Shown here one piece after another: positions 34,956-44,215 of a stretch of 64,000 nucleotides of DNA. Each line of letters opens with the position of its first letter. The first letter of the stretch is position 1. The position numbers were made by a program, and so were the translations under genes. A model generated the notes under the pieces. That model was not told the origin of the DNA. It made no database searches and saw only the letters and a list, made by a program, of their open reading frames with translations. Source of the DNA: Alcanivorax hongdengensis A-11-3 (GTDB lineage Bacteria > Pseudomonadota > Gammaproteobacteria > Pseudomonadales > Alcanivoracaceae); the NCBI RefSeq assembly GCF_000300995.1, contig NZ_AMRJ01000003.1, positions 62,001 to 126,000 on the forward strand. Reading direction: 5' to 3'.

Positions 34956-36107
34956 ATGAAACGCCTTTTACTGCCCCTGTTGCTGCTGCCCCTGCTGGCC
35001 CCCGCCGCGGAAAGGGCCACCCCTGCCCAGCTGGAAAAGCTCAAGCGCCAGATCAGTGAGCTGAGCCAGGCCCAGAGCCAGGATCTGCGCGAGCGAGACA
35101 AGGTCCAGGCGGAGCTGCGCGACACCGAGCTGCGCATCGGCCGACTGACCCGCCAGCAACGCGAACTCAACGGCAAGGCCGAGGCCGCCCGGGCCAGACT
35201 CGACACCCTGCGCGCACGCCAGGCGGAACTGGCCCGGGACAAGCAGACCCAGCTTGAGTGGCTGGCAAAGACCGTGCGGGCCAGTTACGAAGCGGGCCGC
35301 GAGGAGCGCATCAAGCTGCTGCTCAACCAGCAACAACCGGACCAGATCGCCCGCCTGTTGCGCTATCAGGAGTATTACCAGAAAGCCCGCAGCCAGCAGC
35401 TGCACAAACTCGATGGCGAGCTTACCGACCTCAAGGCCATCGCCGTGAAGGTGGACCAGGCCCGCAGCGAGCTGCTCGACCGTCGCACGGCAGTACAGAA
35501 ACACGCCCGCGAACTGCAAGCCGCCCAGAACCAGCGCCAGACCATGCTGGCCTCGCTGAACCAGTCGCTGGACAGCCGGGGCAGCAAGCTCGACCAGCTG
35601 AAAAGCAACCAGCAACACCTGGAAAAACTGCTGGAAGACATGCAGAGCAGCCTGCGTGACATCCCCGCCAATTTGGGGGGCAAGCCGTTTGGCAAACTGG
35701 CCGGCAAACTGCCCTGGCCCCTGGAAGGCCGCGTCACCACCGGCTATCACAGTCGCCGCGAAGGCGCCCTGCGCTGGGAAGGGGTGATACTGCGCGCCGA
35801 CAGTGGCACGCCGGTGCGTGCCATCCATTCCGGCCGGGTGGTGTTCGCTGACTGGCTGCGCGGTTACGGGCTGCTCACCATCGTTGACCATGGCGATGGC
35901 TACCTGACCCTTTACGGCTACAACCAGAGCCTGATGCGCTCGGTGGGTGAGTGGGTTTCCGCCGGGGATGTGCTGGCCCTGGCGGGCAATTCCGGCGGCA
36001 ACCAGACCAGCGGTCTCTACTTCGAGATACGCCACCGGGGCAAGGCCTCCAACCCCACCCACTGGTGCAGCCGCCGTGTTACACTGCCGCCACTTGCCAA
36101 AAACTAG
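34956..36107 (+). CDS. envC: Murein hydrolase activator EnvC
   Basis: EnvC activates the amidases AmiA/AmiB at the septum. The 383-residue protein has a signal peptide (MKRLLLPLLLLPLLAPAAE), a long periplasmic coiled coil (about 20-255) and a C-terminal LytM/M23 domain (about 265-380). The metal-site residues of active M23 peptidases are degenerate: the HxxxD position reads RWEGVILR and the HxH position reads LYFEIRHRG, as expected for an activator rather than an enzyme. It starts the envC-ctpA-deacetylase group. Confidence 0.93.
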   Translation: MKRLLLPLLLLPLLAPAAERATPAQLEKLKRQISELSQAQSQDLRERDKVQAELRDTELRIGRLTRQQRELNGKAEAARARLDTLRARQAELARDKQTQLEWLAKTVRASYEAGREERIKLLLNQQQPDQIARLLRYQEYYQKARSQQLHKLDGELTDLKAIAVKVDQARSELLDRRTAVQKHARELQAAQNQRQTMLASLNQSLDSRGSKLDQLKSNQQHLEKLLEDMQSSLRDIPANLGGKPFGKLAGKLPWPLEGRVTTGYHSRREGALRWEGVILRADSGTPVRAIHSGRVVFADWLRGYGLLTIVDHGDGYLTLYGYNQSLMRSVGEWVSAGDVLALAGNSGGNQTSGLYFEIRHRGKASNPTHWCSRRVTLPPLAKN

Positions 36108-36147
36108 TGGGCGCCTTTTTCCGCCCACGGCCTGCCGGGGATAATGC

Positions 36148-37515
36148 ATGCCAATAGCAAAAACCACCGCCTACTGCGCCGCCCTGCTGCTGACCTTCCT
36201 GATGGCCAGCCCCTCCATCGCGGCCCCTGCACCTGCGGACAACAACACCGACAACCGGACCCAACCGGCCCTGGATGAACAGGCCAAAAAGCAGGGCGTG
36301 CCGGTAGACGAACTGCGCGCCTTCGCCGAAGTGCTGGAGCGCATCCGTGGTGCCTATATCGAGAAAGTGGACGACCGCGAGCTGCTGGAATCGGCCATCC
36401 GCGGCATGCTCTATGAGTTGGACCCGCACTCCAACTATCTGACCCCGGACCAGTTCGATGATCTGCAGACCGTCACCACCGGCGAGTTCGGCGGCCTGGG
36501 CATCGAAGTGACCATGGAAAACGGCTTCGTCAAAGTGGTCACCCCGGTGGATGATTCCCCGGCCAGCAAGGCCGGTATCCAGTCCGGTGACCTGATCCTG
36601 AAAATCGATGACACCTTCGTCAAAGGCCTGAGCCTCAACGAGGCGGTGGAATTGATGCGCGGCAAGATCGGCTCCAAGGTGGAGCTGATGGTGCTCAGCG
36701 ACGGCGACGACAACCCCCACCAGGTGACGCTCACCCGTGATCGCATCCAGATGCACAGCGTCAGAGCCAGAATGCTGGAGCCGGGCCTGGGCTACCTGCG
36801 TATTTCCCAGTTCCAGAACAACACCGGCGAAGACACCCGCAAGGCCATCGAAAAGCTGGAGAAAGACGCCCCCCTCAAGGGCCTGGTACTGGACCTGCGC
36901 AACAACCCCGGCGGGGTACTCAACGGTGCCGTGGAAGTCAGCGACCTGTTCCTCAACCAGGGCCTGATCGTCTACACCCAGGGCCGCGAGGAAAGCAGCC
37001 GCAACGACTTCAAGGCCACCCCCGGTGACATGCTCAAGGGCGCGCCGCTGGTGGTGCTGGTCAATGGCGGTACCGCCTCGGCCTCGGAAATCGTTTCCGG
37101 CGCCCTGCAGGACCAGAGCCGCGCCATCATTGTCGGCAGCCGCACCTTCGGCAAGGGCTCGGTACAGACGGTGCTGCCGCTGAGTGGCGATCGCGCCCTC
37201 AAACTCACCACCGCCCGCTACTACACGCCCAAGGGGCGCTCCATCCAGGCGGAGGGCATCACCCCCGACATCCCGGTGGAAGTGGCCAAGGTAGAGTTGC
37301 GCCATGACATGCAGCTGCGCGAAGCGGACCTGCCCCGCCACCTGGACAACGAAAACGGCGACCAGCCGGCCAAGAACCCGGCCAACAAACTGGCGCTGGA
37401 GGATTACCCGCTGTCCCAGGCGCTGGCCATTCTCAAGGGCATTGTGCTCAGCCGGCATATCTCCGCCGACAACGGTGCCAACAACAGCCCGGACGACGCC
37501 AGCGCCAGCCAATGA
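36148..37515 (+). CDS. ctpA: Carboxyl-terminal processing protease CtpA (S41)
   Basis: A periplasmic PDZ-dependent protease of family S41 (455 residues). After the signal peptide (about 1-26) come a PDZ domain (about 105-190, with GEFGGLGIEVTM and SKAGIQSGDLI) and the catalytic core with Ser311 (GGTASASEIVSG) and Lys336 (FGKGSVQ), spaced 25 residues as in Tsp. The tail after about 425 is less conserved. It ends in ATGA overlap with the deacetylase, and follows envC, as in Pseudomonas, where CtpA controls cell-wall hydrolases. Confidence 0.96.
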   Translation: MPIAKTTAYCAALLLTFLMASPSIAAPAPADNNTDNRTQPALDEQAKKQGVPVDELRAFAEVLERIRGAYIEKVDDRELLESAIRGMLYELDPHSNYLTPDQFDDLQTVTTGEFGGLGIEVTMENGFVKVVTPVDDSPASKAGIQSGDLILKIDDTFVKGLSLNEAVELMRGKIGSKVELMVLSDGDDNPHQVTLTRDRIQMHSVRARMLEPGLGYLRISQFQNNTGEDTRKAIEKLEKDAPLKGLVLDLRNNPGGVLNGAVEVSDLFLNQGLIVYTQGREESSRNDFKATPGDMLKGAPLVVLVNGGTASASEIVSGALQDQSRAIIVGSRTFGKGSVQTVLPLSGDRALKLTTARYYTPKGRSIQAEGITPDIPVEVAKVELRHDMQLREADLPRHLDNENGDQPAKNPANKLALEDYPLSQALAILKGIVLSRHISADNGANNSPDDASASQ

Positions 37516-38282
37516 TGCGCCTGACATTGATCACCCTGGCCCTGTTTTGCTGCACCAGTGCCGGGGCTCAGCCCCGTATCGCCATCATCATCGATGACCT
37601 GGGCTACAGCCTGCACCATGGCGAAGCCATCACCGCCCTGCCAGCGGCCATCACCTGCGCGGTGATTCCCAGCGCGCCGCACGGCCCCATGCTGGCCCGG
37701 CGCGCCAGTGACAACGGCAAGGAAGTGATCGTGCACATGCCCATGGCGGCCCAGCACCATGTGCCCCTGGACCCGGGCGGCCTGACCGGGCAGATGGATC
37801 AGGCAACACTGCAAAAGACCGTGGAGCAGGCACTCAAGGCGATCCCCGAGGCACGGGGCATGAACAACCACATGGGCAGTGAGCTGACTCAACAGGAAAA
37901 GCCCATGCGCTGGTTGATGCAGGAGCTGGGTGTCCACCGGCTGTTTTTCGTGGACAGCCGCACCACCAGCCACAGTGTGGCCCAGCGGGTGGCAGAGCAA
38001 AGCGGGCTGGCCAGTGCCAGTCGGGATATCTTTCTGGATAACCAGCGCGACCTGCCGGACATCAACCGGCAGTTCAACAAGCTGTTGCGGCTGGCCCGCC
38101 ATCGCGGCCACGCCATCGCCATCGGCCACCCCTACCCGGAAACCATCCACTACCTGCAACAGGTTTTGCCGCTGATGCAGCAGGCCGGCATCGAGGTGGT
38201 GCCGGTATCCAGGCTACTGGTCGCGCCGGTTGAGACGACCGACAGGGCCAGCCACACCGCAACGCTTCACGCGGATTCCTGA
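37512..38282 (+). CDS. Divergent polysaccharide deacetylase family protein
   Basis: A 256-residue exported protein of the divergent polysaccharide deacetylase (YibQ-like) family. After the signal peptide it shows PRIAIIIDDLGYSLHHG with a metal-binding Asp pair, VIVHMPMAAQHH, RGMNNHMGSELTQ and AIAIGHPYPETI. The deacetylase target, probably peptidoglycan or an exopolysaccharide, is not established. It overlaps ctpA by 4 bp and the convergent symporter by 16 bp. Confidence 0.9.
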   Translation: MMRLTLITLALFCCTSAGAQPRIAIIIDDLGYSLHHGEAITALPAAITCAVIPSAPHGPMLARRASDNGKEVIVHMPMAAQHHVPLDPGGLTGQMDQATLQKTVEQALKAIPEARGMNNHMGSELTQQEKPMRWLMQELGVHRLFFVDSRTTSHSVAQRVAEQSGLASASRDIFLDNQRDLPDINRQFNKLLRLARHRGHAIAIGHPYPETIHYLQQVLPLMQQAGIEVVPVSRLLVAPVETTDRASHTATLHADS

Positions 38283-39157
38283 CGGACCTCCCGCCCGATT
38301 CCGGTGAGGCGGGCATAGCCCAGCATCAAGAATCCAAAAGCAAACATCAGCACCCCGTAAACCGCGGACGGCACCGACATGGCCTCCGAGTGCAACAGGG
38401 TCAGGGTCACCATCAGGCCCAGGGCGCCATTCTTGATGCCCAGCTCCACCGCCACGGTAAAGGCCTGGCGCCGGTCCAGCCCTACCAGGCGGCCACCCAG
38501 CATGCCCAGCACCAGTCCCGCCAGGTTCAGCAGCACCGCGGCCACGCCGGCCTGACGCAGCAGTGTCAGGGCCTTCTGCTCACCCAGATTGATCAGTAGC
38601 CAGGTCACCACCACCGCCAGCACCAGCAGGCCGAAGATACCCACCAGCTTCTCGCCACGGGCCGCCAGTGCCGGCTTCCAGTGCCGCACGGCCATGCCCA
38701 GCAGCACCGGCAGCAGAATCACCACCAGCAGGGTCACCACCGTGTGAGTCACCGGCAGATCAATGCTGCGGGCATGGTCACGGAAATGACCCAGGGCCCA
38801 GCGGGTAAAGGCCGGCAGGGTAAAAACGGTGATCAGACTGGCAAGTACCGTGAGCACGATGGACAGGGCCACGTCACCACGGCCCAGATAGGCAAACAGG
38901 TTGGAAGTGGTGCCGCCGGGACAGGCGGCAATCACGATCAGTCCCACGGACAGGGCCGGGGAAAGATGCAGCGCCAGAGCCAGGCCAACCCCCACCAGCG
39001 GCAGCAGCAGTACCTGGGCCAGCAGGCCGAAGGTGGTGGCCCGTGGCGCCACCAGCACCTCGCGGAAATCGCCGGGGGTCAGCGTCAGCCCCATGCCGGC
39101 CATGATCACGAACAGCGCCAGCGGCAGGCCGTATTCGATCAGGGAACCCTGGTCCAT
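38267..39157 (-). CDS. Bile acid:sodium symporter family protein
   Basis: A 296-residue membrane protein of the BASS/SBF family with about nine to ten hydrophobic segments. Signature pieces are GMGLTLTPGDFREVL, VIAACPGGTTSNLFAYLGRG and ELGIKNGALGLMVTL, the two crossover sodium-site motifs. The substrate is probably an organic acid, not bile salts. The start at 39157 (MDQGSLIEYGLPLALF) has CGGGAGTG upstream. It follows hisF with a 106-bp gap and its end overlaps the deacetylase gene. Confidence 0.9.
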   Translation of the reverse strand: MDQGSLIEYGLPLALFVIMAGMGLTLTPGDFREVLVAPRATTFGLLAQVLLLPLVGVGLALALHLSPALSVGLIVIAACPGGTTSNLFAYLGRGDVALSIVLTVLASLITVFTLPAFTRWALGHFRDHARSIDLPVTHTVVTLLVVILLPVLLGMAVRHWKPALAARGEKLVGIFGLLVLAVVVTWLLINLGEQKALTLLRQAGVAAVLLNLAGLVLGMLGGRLVGLDRRQAFTVAVELGIKNGALGLMVTLTLLHSEAMSVPSAVYGVLMFAFGFLMLGYARLTGIGREVRQESA

Positions 39158-39263
39158 TGTAGCACTCCCGTCCTTCTTATTCTGTTGGAACGAGAGTAAA
39201 ACAGGGTTTCGCAAAACGCCAGGCAGCGGGACCAGGCGGCCGGCATGTCGGCCGAACGGCCTG

Positions 39264-40040
39264 TCAGGGCAGGCGCATTTCCACGCCGGAAGCCTGCATG
39301 TATTCCTTGGCTTCGCGCACGCTGTATTCGCCGAAGTGGAAGATGGAGGCCGCCAGCACCGCATCCGCTCCCCCCTGCAGCACCCCGTCGACCAGGTGTT
39401 GCAGGTTGCCGACACCACCGGAGGCGATCACCGGCACCGGCACCGCATCGGCAATCGCCCGGGTCAGGGCAATATCGAACCCGTTCTTGGTGCCATCACG
39501 GTCCATACTGGTGAGCAGAATTTCACCGGCACCGTAATCGGTCATCTTGCGGGCCCAGGCAATGGCATCCAGCCCGGTGGGCTTGCGCCCGCCGTGGGTG
39601 AAGATTTCCCAGCGGTTGGACTCGCTCTCGGCGCTGACCTTCTTGGCATCAATGGCCACCACAATGCATTGGGAACCGAACCGCTCGGCCGCTTCGCGGA
39701 CAAACTCCGGGTTGTGCACAGCGGCGGAGTTGATCGCCACCTTGTCGGCGCCGGCGTTGAGCAGATTACGGATATCGTCCAGAGTGCGCACGCCGCCGCC
39801 CACGGTCAGGGGGATGAACACCTGACTGGCCATCTGCTCCACCGTATGCAGGGTAGTGTCGCGGCCTTCATGGCTGGCGGTAATGTCGAGAAAGGTGATT
39901 TCATCGGCGCCGGCGTCGTTATAACGCTTGGCGATTTCCACCGGATCCCCGGCATCGCGAATGTCCACGAACTGCACGCCCTTGACCACACGGCCGGCGT
40001 CCACGTCCAGACAGGGGATAATGCGTTTGGCTAGGCCCAT
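39264..40040 (-). CDS. hisF: Imidazole glycerol phosphate synthase subunit HisF
   Basis: HisF is the cyclase half of the synthase that makes IGP and AICAR, using ammonia from HisH. The 258-residue TIM barrel has the catalytic Asp in [15 protein letters not shown] and the second in [10 protein letters not shown], plus [18 protein letters not shown]. It is the last his gene, separated from hisA by the membrane protein at 40084-41688. Confidence 0.98.
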   Translation of the reverse strand: MGLAKRIIPCLDVDAGRVVKGVQFVDIRDAGDPVEIAKRYNDAGADEITFLDITASHEGRDTTLHTVEQMASQVFIPLTVGGGVRTLDDIRNLLNAGADKVAINSAAVHNPEFVREAAERFGSQCIVVAIDAKKVSAESESNRWEIFTHGGRKPTGLDAIAWARKMTDYGAGEILLTSMDRDGTKNGFDIALTRAIADAVPVPVIASGGVGNLQHLVDGVLQGGADAVLAASIFHFGEYSVREAKEYMQASGVEMRLP

Positions 40041-40083
40041 TGGGTTTCTCCATCAAGGCGCGAATGATACCGCGAAGCGCCGA

Positions 40084-41688
40084 TCAGCTCATCCCCCGAC
40101 TGACGATAAAGACGATGCCGGCCAGCGACATCAGGGTGATCAGGGCATAGATCAAAATCAGAGGCCAAAAGCGATGACGCCAGACCTCCACCAGGACTTG
40201 ATAACCGGTCAGCTGGCGCGCCTCACTCAGTTGCGGTGCCACCCATTGGCGCATCTGTTCGCGGTCATAGAGACCGACCACGGCCGTTCCCAGGGGCATG
40301 ACCACACCATCAATGATCAGCATGGAGGGTGAATAAGCCACCTGCGGCCCGCTACCGACAACCACCTGCCCACCCGGAGTCTTGAGTAGAACCAGCGGGC
40401 CATGCACACCCACCCCACTGCGCGAAATATAATGGAGCACCCAGAAAGCCGTGACCGACAACAACGTCAACACAGCGCCGAGAACGGCCAGCATCGCCAG
40501 CAACTTCCAGGGTAGTGATCCGACCATCCAGAGAGCCACCGCACTAACAACAAAATAAAAAGCCGGGCCGGCCAGATACAAATACCGGTAACGCACCAGT
40601 AGCCCGTGCCGAAGCCAAGCCTCCCCTCGCGGGGCCCACGATTGACTACTGCGCTGTTCACTCAGGTCATCGCCGGTCAAGCCACGGGGAAGCCGATCTC
40701 GGTCATACCACCAGGCAAACGCCAACCCGGCCAGCAATGCCACAACAAACACCACCAGCAGAACATTCCGCCACAGACTCCAATACGCCAGTTCTTGCTG
40801 GGCCTCGGCCATGCCAGGCAACAACACCTGATCAAGAGGCTCGCCCTGCGCCCCCAGTCGCCAGAGAGTCCGGCTGGCATGGTCTGCCACCAAGGCACCA
40901 CTGCCCAGCGGAGCGATCATCAGGATGTCATCCAACCTCGTAGCAATGCGCCCCAAAACCTGACCATGCGCATCAAAACGGTAAAGGCGCTGGTTGCCCA
41001 GCCGGTTATCACCGACCAGAACCCAATACTCCGCCCCCACTCGGGCGAGATCCGTGGGCCAGCGGTACTCGCCACCCATCTCAACGTTGAACGCCGTTTG
41101 CAGTGACTCCGGCCTGTCCAGATCGAGACGGACAACACGATGATGATTGGTATCAGCAACCAACAAGGTGCGTTTATCAGCCGCCATGCCATTGGGGTAG
41201 CGCAGATCCTTGAAGGTTTTGAGCAAATGGCCGCCAGCATCGAACAGGGACAGACGATGATTGGAGCTATCCGTAACCGCCAGCTGCCGCCCATTCACAT
41301 CCCAGTACAACCGCCCGGGCCCTTGCGGGTTCAGCGACGTCACAAAGGGCCGGCAGTGGCCGACATCCTGCGCACATTGCCACAGCCCTTTTGTGTCACG
41401 GTAGATAAAGATATCTCGGGAGTCGGGATCAATGGCAAAGCCAACCCGGGAAGCCGCGTCAGGCAGCGGTAGTGCTGCGGACACCTTGCCTTGCGCATCC
41501 ACGCGATAAAGCGCACCGTCGTAGCGAACCAGAACCGACTGTGCCGATTGCACCGCCATGTGTAGCGGCTCGGCAACGGCGTTAACCTGTTCTCTGGTCC
41601 AGAGCCAGGCCAGCAACAGTGAACCGAACAGCGCGATCACCAGTACCGCCACCAACGGGTGGACAGCACCCGACTTCTTCTCCCCCAT
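40084..41688 (-). CDS. Membrane protein with NHL/beta-propeller-like region, between hisA and hisF
   Basis: A 534-residue protein of unknown function. It has an N-terminal membrane segment (about 11-30), a periplasmic region of about 280 residues with repeated blade-like patterns (DSSNHRLSLFDAGGHLLKTF, LRYPNGMAADKRTLLVADTN), and three or four further membrane segments (near 330-350, 390-440 and 505-530). The NHL-like repeats suggest a six-bladed propeller for ligand or protein binding. It is not part of the histidine pathway. The DNA seems less GC-rich than the flanking his genes, suggesting insertion. Confidence 0.75.
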   Translation of the reverse strand: MGEKKSGAVHPLVAVLVIALFGSLLLAWLWTREQVNAVAEPLHMAVQSAQSVLVRYDGALYRVDAQGKVSAALPLPDAASRVGFAIDPDSRDIFIYRDTKGLWQCAQDVGHCRPFVTSLNPQGPGRLYWDVNGRQLAVTDSSNHRLSLFDAGGHLLKTFKDLRYPNGMAADKRTLLVADTNHHRVVRLDLDRPESLQTAFNVEMGGEYRWPTDLARVGAEYWVLVGDNRLGNQRLYRFDAHGQVLGRIATRLDDILMIAPLGSGALVADHASRTLWRLGAQGEPLDQVLLPGMAEAQQELAYWSLWRNVLLVVFVVALLAGLAFAWWYDRDRLPRGLTGDDLSEQRSSQSWAPRGEAWLRHGLLVRYRYLYLAGPAFYFVVSAVALWMVGSLPWKLLAMLAVLGAVLTLLSVTAFWVLHYISRSGVGVHGPLVLLKTPGGQVVVGSGPQVAYSPSMLIIDGVVMPLGTAVVGLYDREQMRQWVAPQLSEARQLTGYQVLVEVWRHRFWPLILIYALITLMSLAGIVFIVSRGMS

Positions 41689-41777
41689 TAAACTTCCCTT
41701 CCCTGGAAAGCCGGCCAGCTGCTGGCCGGTAGAATATGATTATTGTTGGCTGACCGCCTTGCGACTGTCTGACCGTA

Positions 41778-42515
41778 TCAAGCCTTCAGCTGATCGGCCA
41801 GCGCCTGGCCTTCGGCGAAGTCCAGGGTGTTCTCGTAGATGGCGCGGCCGGTGATGGCGCCGCTGATGCCCTGGTCGGCCACCGCGCACAGGTTGCGCAC
41901 GTCATCCAGGTTGGTGATGCCGCCGGAGGCGATCACCGGAATCGACATGGACTGGGCGAGGCGCACGGTGGCATCCACATTGACCCCCTGCAGCATGCCG
42001 TCACGGCTGATGTCGGTGTAGACAATGGCAGACACCCCATCGTTCTCGAACCGTTTGGCCAGCTCGATCACGTCCACGTCGGTGACATTGGCCCAGCCAT
42101 CGGTGGCCACTTTGCCATCCTTGGCGTCCAGGCCAACGATGATATGGCCGGGAAACTGCTCGCACATGGCCTTGACGAACTCGGGCTCGTTGACCGCCTT
42201 GGTACCGATGATCACCCATTGTACGCCGGCATCCAGATAGGCCTGGATGATTTCCGGGCTGCGAATGCCGCCGCCAATCTGGATCGGCAGGTCCGGATGC
42301 GCCCGGGCGATGGCCTTGACGATATCGCCATTGACCGGCTCACCGGCGAAGGCGCCGTTCAGATCCACCAGGTGCAGACGGCGAGCGCCGCGCTCCACCC
42401 AGTGGCTGGCCACGGCCACCGGGTCCTCGGAGAACACCGTGTCGTCTTCCATGCGCCCCTGTTTGAGGCGCACGCATTTACCGTCTTTCAGATCAATGGC
42501 GGGAATCAGTTGCAT
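41778..42515 (-). CDS. hisA: ProFAR isomerase HisA
   Basis: HisA isomerises ProFAR to PRFAR in histidine synthesis. The 245-residue half-barrel repeat protein shows [17 protein letters not shown] (catalytic Asp8), [22 protein letters not shown] and [12 protein letters not shown] with the second catalytic Asp. It lies 39 bp downstream of hisH in the same operon. Confidence 0.98.
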   Translation of the reverse strand: MQLIPAIDLKDGKCVRLKQGRMEDDTVFSEDPVAVASHWVERGARRLHLVDLNGAFAGEPVNGDIVKAIARAHPDLPIQIGGGIRSPEIIQAYLDAGVQWVIIGTKAVNEPEFVKAMCEQFPGHIIVGLDAKDGKVATDGWANVTDVDVIELAKRFENDGVSAIVYTDISRDGMLQGVNVDATVRLAQSMSIPVIASGGITNLDDVRNLCAVADQGISGAITGRAIYENTLDFAEGQALADQLKA

Positions 42516-42554
42516 GAGAATCTCTTCGCGTGTTGCGTGTCAGCGTGGCGGCAA

Positions 42555-43196
42555 TCAGGGCTGCCAGCGCAGGAAGTTTTCCAGCAGGGTGAGACCGGCA
42601 TCCGCACTTTTTTCCGGGTGGAATTGCACGGCGAACACATTGTCCTTTACCGCTGCGGCAGCAAATGCCAGACCATACTGGCAACGGCCGGCCACCTGCT
42701 CGTCGGGCAGGCCGGTGACACAGTAGCTGTGAACAAAATAAAAGCGGCTTTCATCGGCAATGCCCGCCCACATGGGGTGGGCCTGCATTTGCTGCACCTG
42801 ATTCCAGCCCATGTGCGGCACTTTCAGTCGGGCGCCGGTTTCACTCACCGGCTCACCGAAAAAGGTCACCTGGCCATCGAAGACACCCAGGCAATCGATG
42901 CCCCGGTTCTCTTCACTGCGGGCCATCAATGCCTGCATGCCCACACAGATGCCCAGTAGCGGCTTGCCGCTGGCGACCACATCCACAATGGCGCGGTCCA
43001 GCCCGGTGTCCTTGAGCACGGCGATACAATCGCGGATGGCACCGACCCCGGGAAACACCACCCGGTCGGCAGCACGCACCTGGTCCGGGTCGCTGGTGAT
43101 CACGATGGTCTGGCCGCTGGCGACCTTTTCCAGCGCCTTGGAGGCGGAGTGCAGGTTGCCCATGCCGTAGTCGATAACGGCTACTACTTCACTCAT
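42555..43196 (-). CDS. hisH: Imidazole glycerol phosphate synthase subunit HisH
   Basis: HisH is the glutaminase subunit that feeds ammonia to HisF. The 213-residue class I amidotransferase has the nucleophile in LLGICVGMQALM and the His/Glu pair in AVQFHPEKS. It begins MSEVVAVIDYGMGNLHS, 17 bp after hisB. Confidence 0.97.
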   Translation of the reverse strand: MSEVVAVIDYGMGNLHSASKALEKVASGQTIVITSDPDQVRAADRVVFPGVGAIRDCIAVLKDTGLDRAIVDVVASGKPLLGICVGMQALMARSEENRGIDCLGVFDGQVTFFGEPVSETGARLKVPHMGWNQVQQMQAHPMWAGIADESRFYFVHSYCVTGLPDEQVAGRCQYGLAFAAAAVKDNVFAVQFHPEKSADAGLTLLENFLRWQP

Positions 43197-43213
43197 GACT
43201 CGATACCGCCCGC

Positions 43214-43819
43214 TTATTCGCTTTCGCTCAGGGTGCCCTTGGTGGACGGTGCGATGCCGCCCATGCGCGGGTCGGGCTCCACCGCCATGCGCAGGGCACG
43301 GCCGAAGGCCTTGAATACGGTCTCGGCCTGATGGTGGGCATTCTTGCCGCGCAGGTTGTCGATGTGCAGGGTGATCATGGCGTGGTTGACCATGCCCTGA
43401 AAGAACTCGTAGAACAGGTCCACGTCAAAGCCGCCAATGCTGCCGCGGGTGAAACCCACGAACATTTCCAGGCCCGGCCGACCGGACAGGTCTACCACCA
43501 CCCGGGACAGGGCTTCGTCCAGCGGCACATAGGCATGGCCATAACGGCGCACGCCCTTCTTGTCGCCCAGCGCCTTCTTGAGCGCCTGGCCCAGGGTAAT
43601 GCCGATATCTTCCACGGTGTGGTGGGCATCGATGTGCAGGTCACCCTTGGCATGGATTTCCAGATCAATCAGGCCGTGCCGGGCGATCTGGTCCAGCATG
43701 TGCTCAAGGAACGGCAAACCCGTGTCCAGGGTATTGCTGCCGGTGCCATCCAGATTGACGCTGACGCGGATCTGGGTTTCCAGGGTGTTGCGCTCTACGG
43801 TAGCGCGTCTTTCGCTCAT
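43214..43819 (-). CDS. hisB: Imidazoleglycerol-phosphate dehydratase
   Basis: The Mn-dependent dehydratase of histidine synthesis, monofunctional (201 residues, no phosphatase domain). It shows [17 protein letters not shown], the metal-ligand motif [11 protein letters not shown] and the second, [14 protein letters not shown] precedes the ATG, and a TATAAT lies about 30 bp upstream. It is the first gene of the hisBHA-x-hisF run. Confidence 0.98.
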   Translation of the reverse strand: MSERRATVERNTLETQIRVSVNLDGTGSNTLDTGLPFLEHMLDQIARHGLIDLEIHAKGDLHIDAHHTVEDIGITLGQALKKALGDKKGVRRYGHAYVPLDEALSRVVVDLSGRPGLEMFVGFTRGSIGGFDVDLFYEFFQGMVNHAMITLHIDNLRGKNAHHQAETVFKAFGRALRMAVEPDPRMGGIAPSTKGTLSESE

Positions 43820-43846
43820 CTATACCTCCGGGGTAATCAGGCGGGT

Positions 43847-43852
43847 ATTATA
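43847..43852 (-). promoter_or_regulatory. -10 element of the his operon
   Basis: A perfect TATAAT on the minus strand lies 27 bp before the hisB start. At 17 bp the -35 reads TGGTTA, a weak match. Confidence 0.45.
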
Positions 43853-43888
43853 CGTACCCCGCCACCTGCTAACCAGCGGAGCCAGAGA

Positions 43889-44215
43889 ATGCCGATCAGT
43901 GCCCAGCCCAACCCCCTCGAGACCGACCAGTGCCCCCGGTTCGACAAGGTACTCAGGGACGACCCACAATACCGCCAGGCCTTGCTTGACGCTGCCGCCA
44001 GCGGCGAAGGCCGCCTGTTTGCCGCCCACTTCAACGGCCAGCCAGTGGCCGTGGCCCTGCTGGCAGACAGCGAGCCCGGATTACAGTGGCTGGTGGTTCA
44101 CCCGGCCGCCCGGGGTCGGGGAGTGGGCAGGGATTTCCTGCGGCTGATCGAACAGCAGCTGGGCGAGGCGCTGGCCCTGCCCGATCACTGTCAGGCCAGC
44201 GGCAAGCGGATGTAG
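43889..44215 (+). CDS. GNAT/PanZ-like acetyl-CoA-binding protein
   Basis: A 108-residue protein with a GNAT acetyl-CoA-binding core: LQWLVVHPAARGRGVGRDFL contains the RGRGVG pyrophosphate loop. Size and composition resemble PanZ/PanM, the acetyl-CoA sensor that activates PanD in CoA synthesis, but this subfamily call is tentative. The start at 43889 follows GCGGAG. It is divergent from hisB and its last 25 bp overlap the convergent histidine kinase gene. Confidence 0.7.
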   Translation: MPISAQPNPLETDQCPRFDKVLRDDPQYRQALLDAAASGEGRLFAAHFNGQPVAVALLADSEPGLQWLVVHPAARGRGVGRDFLRLIEQQLGEALALPDHCQASGKRM

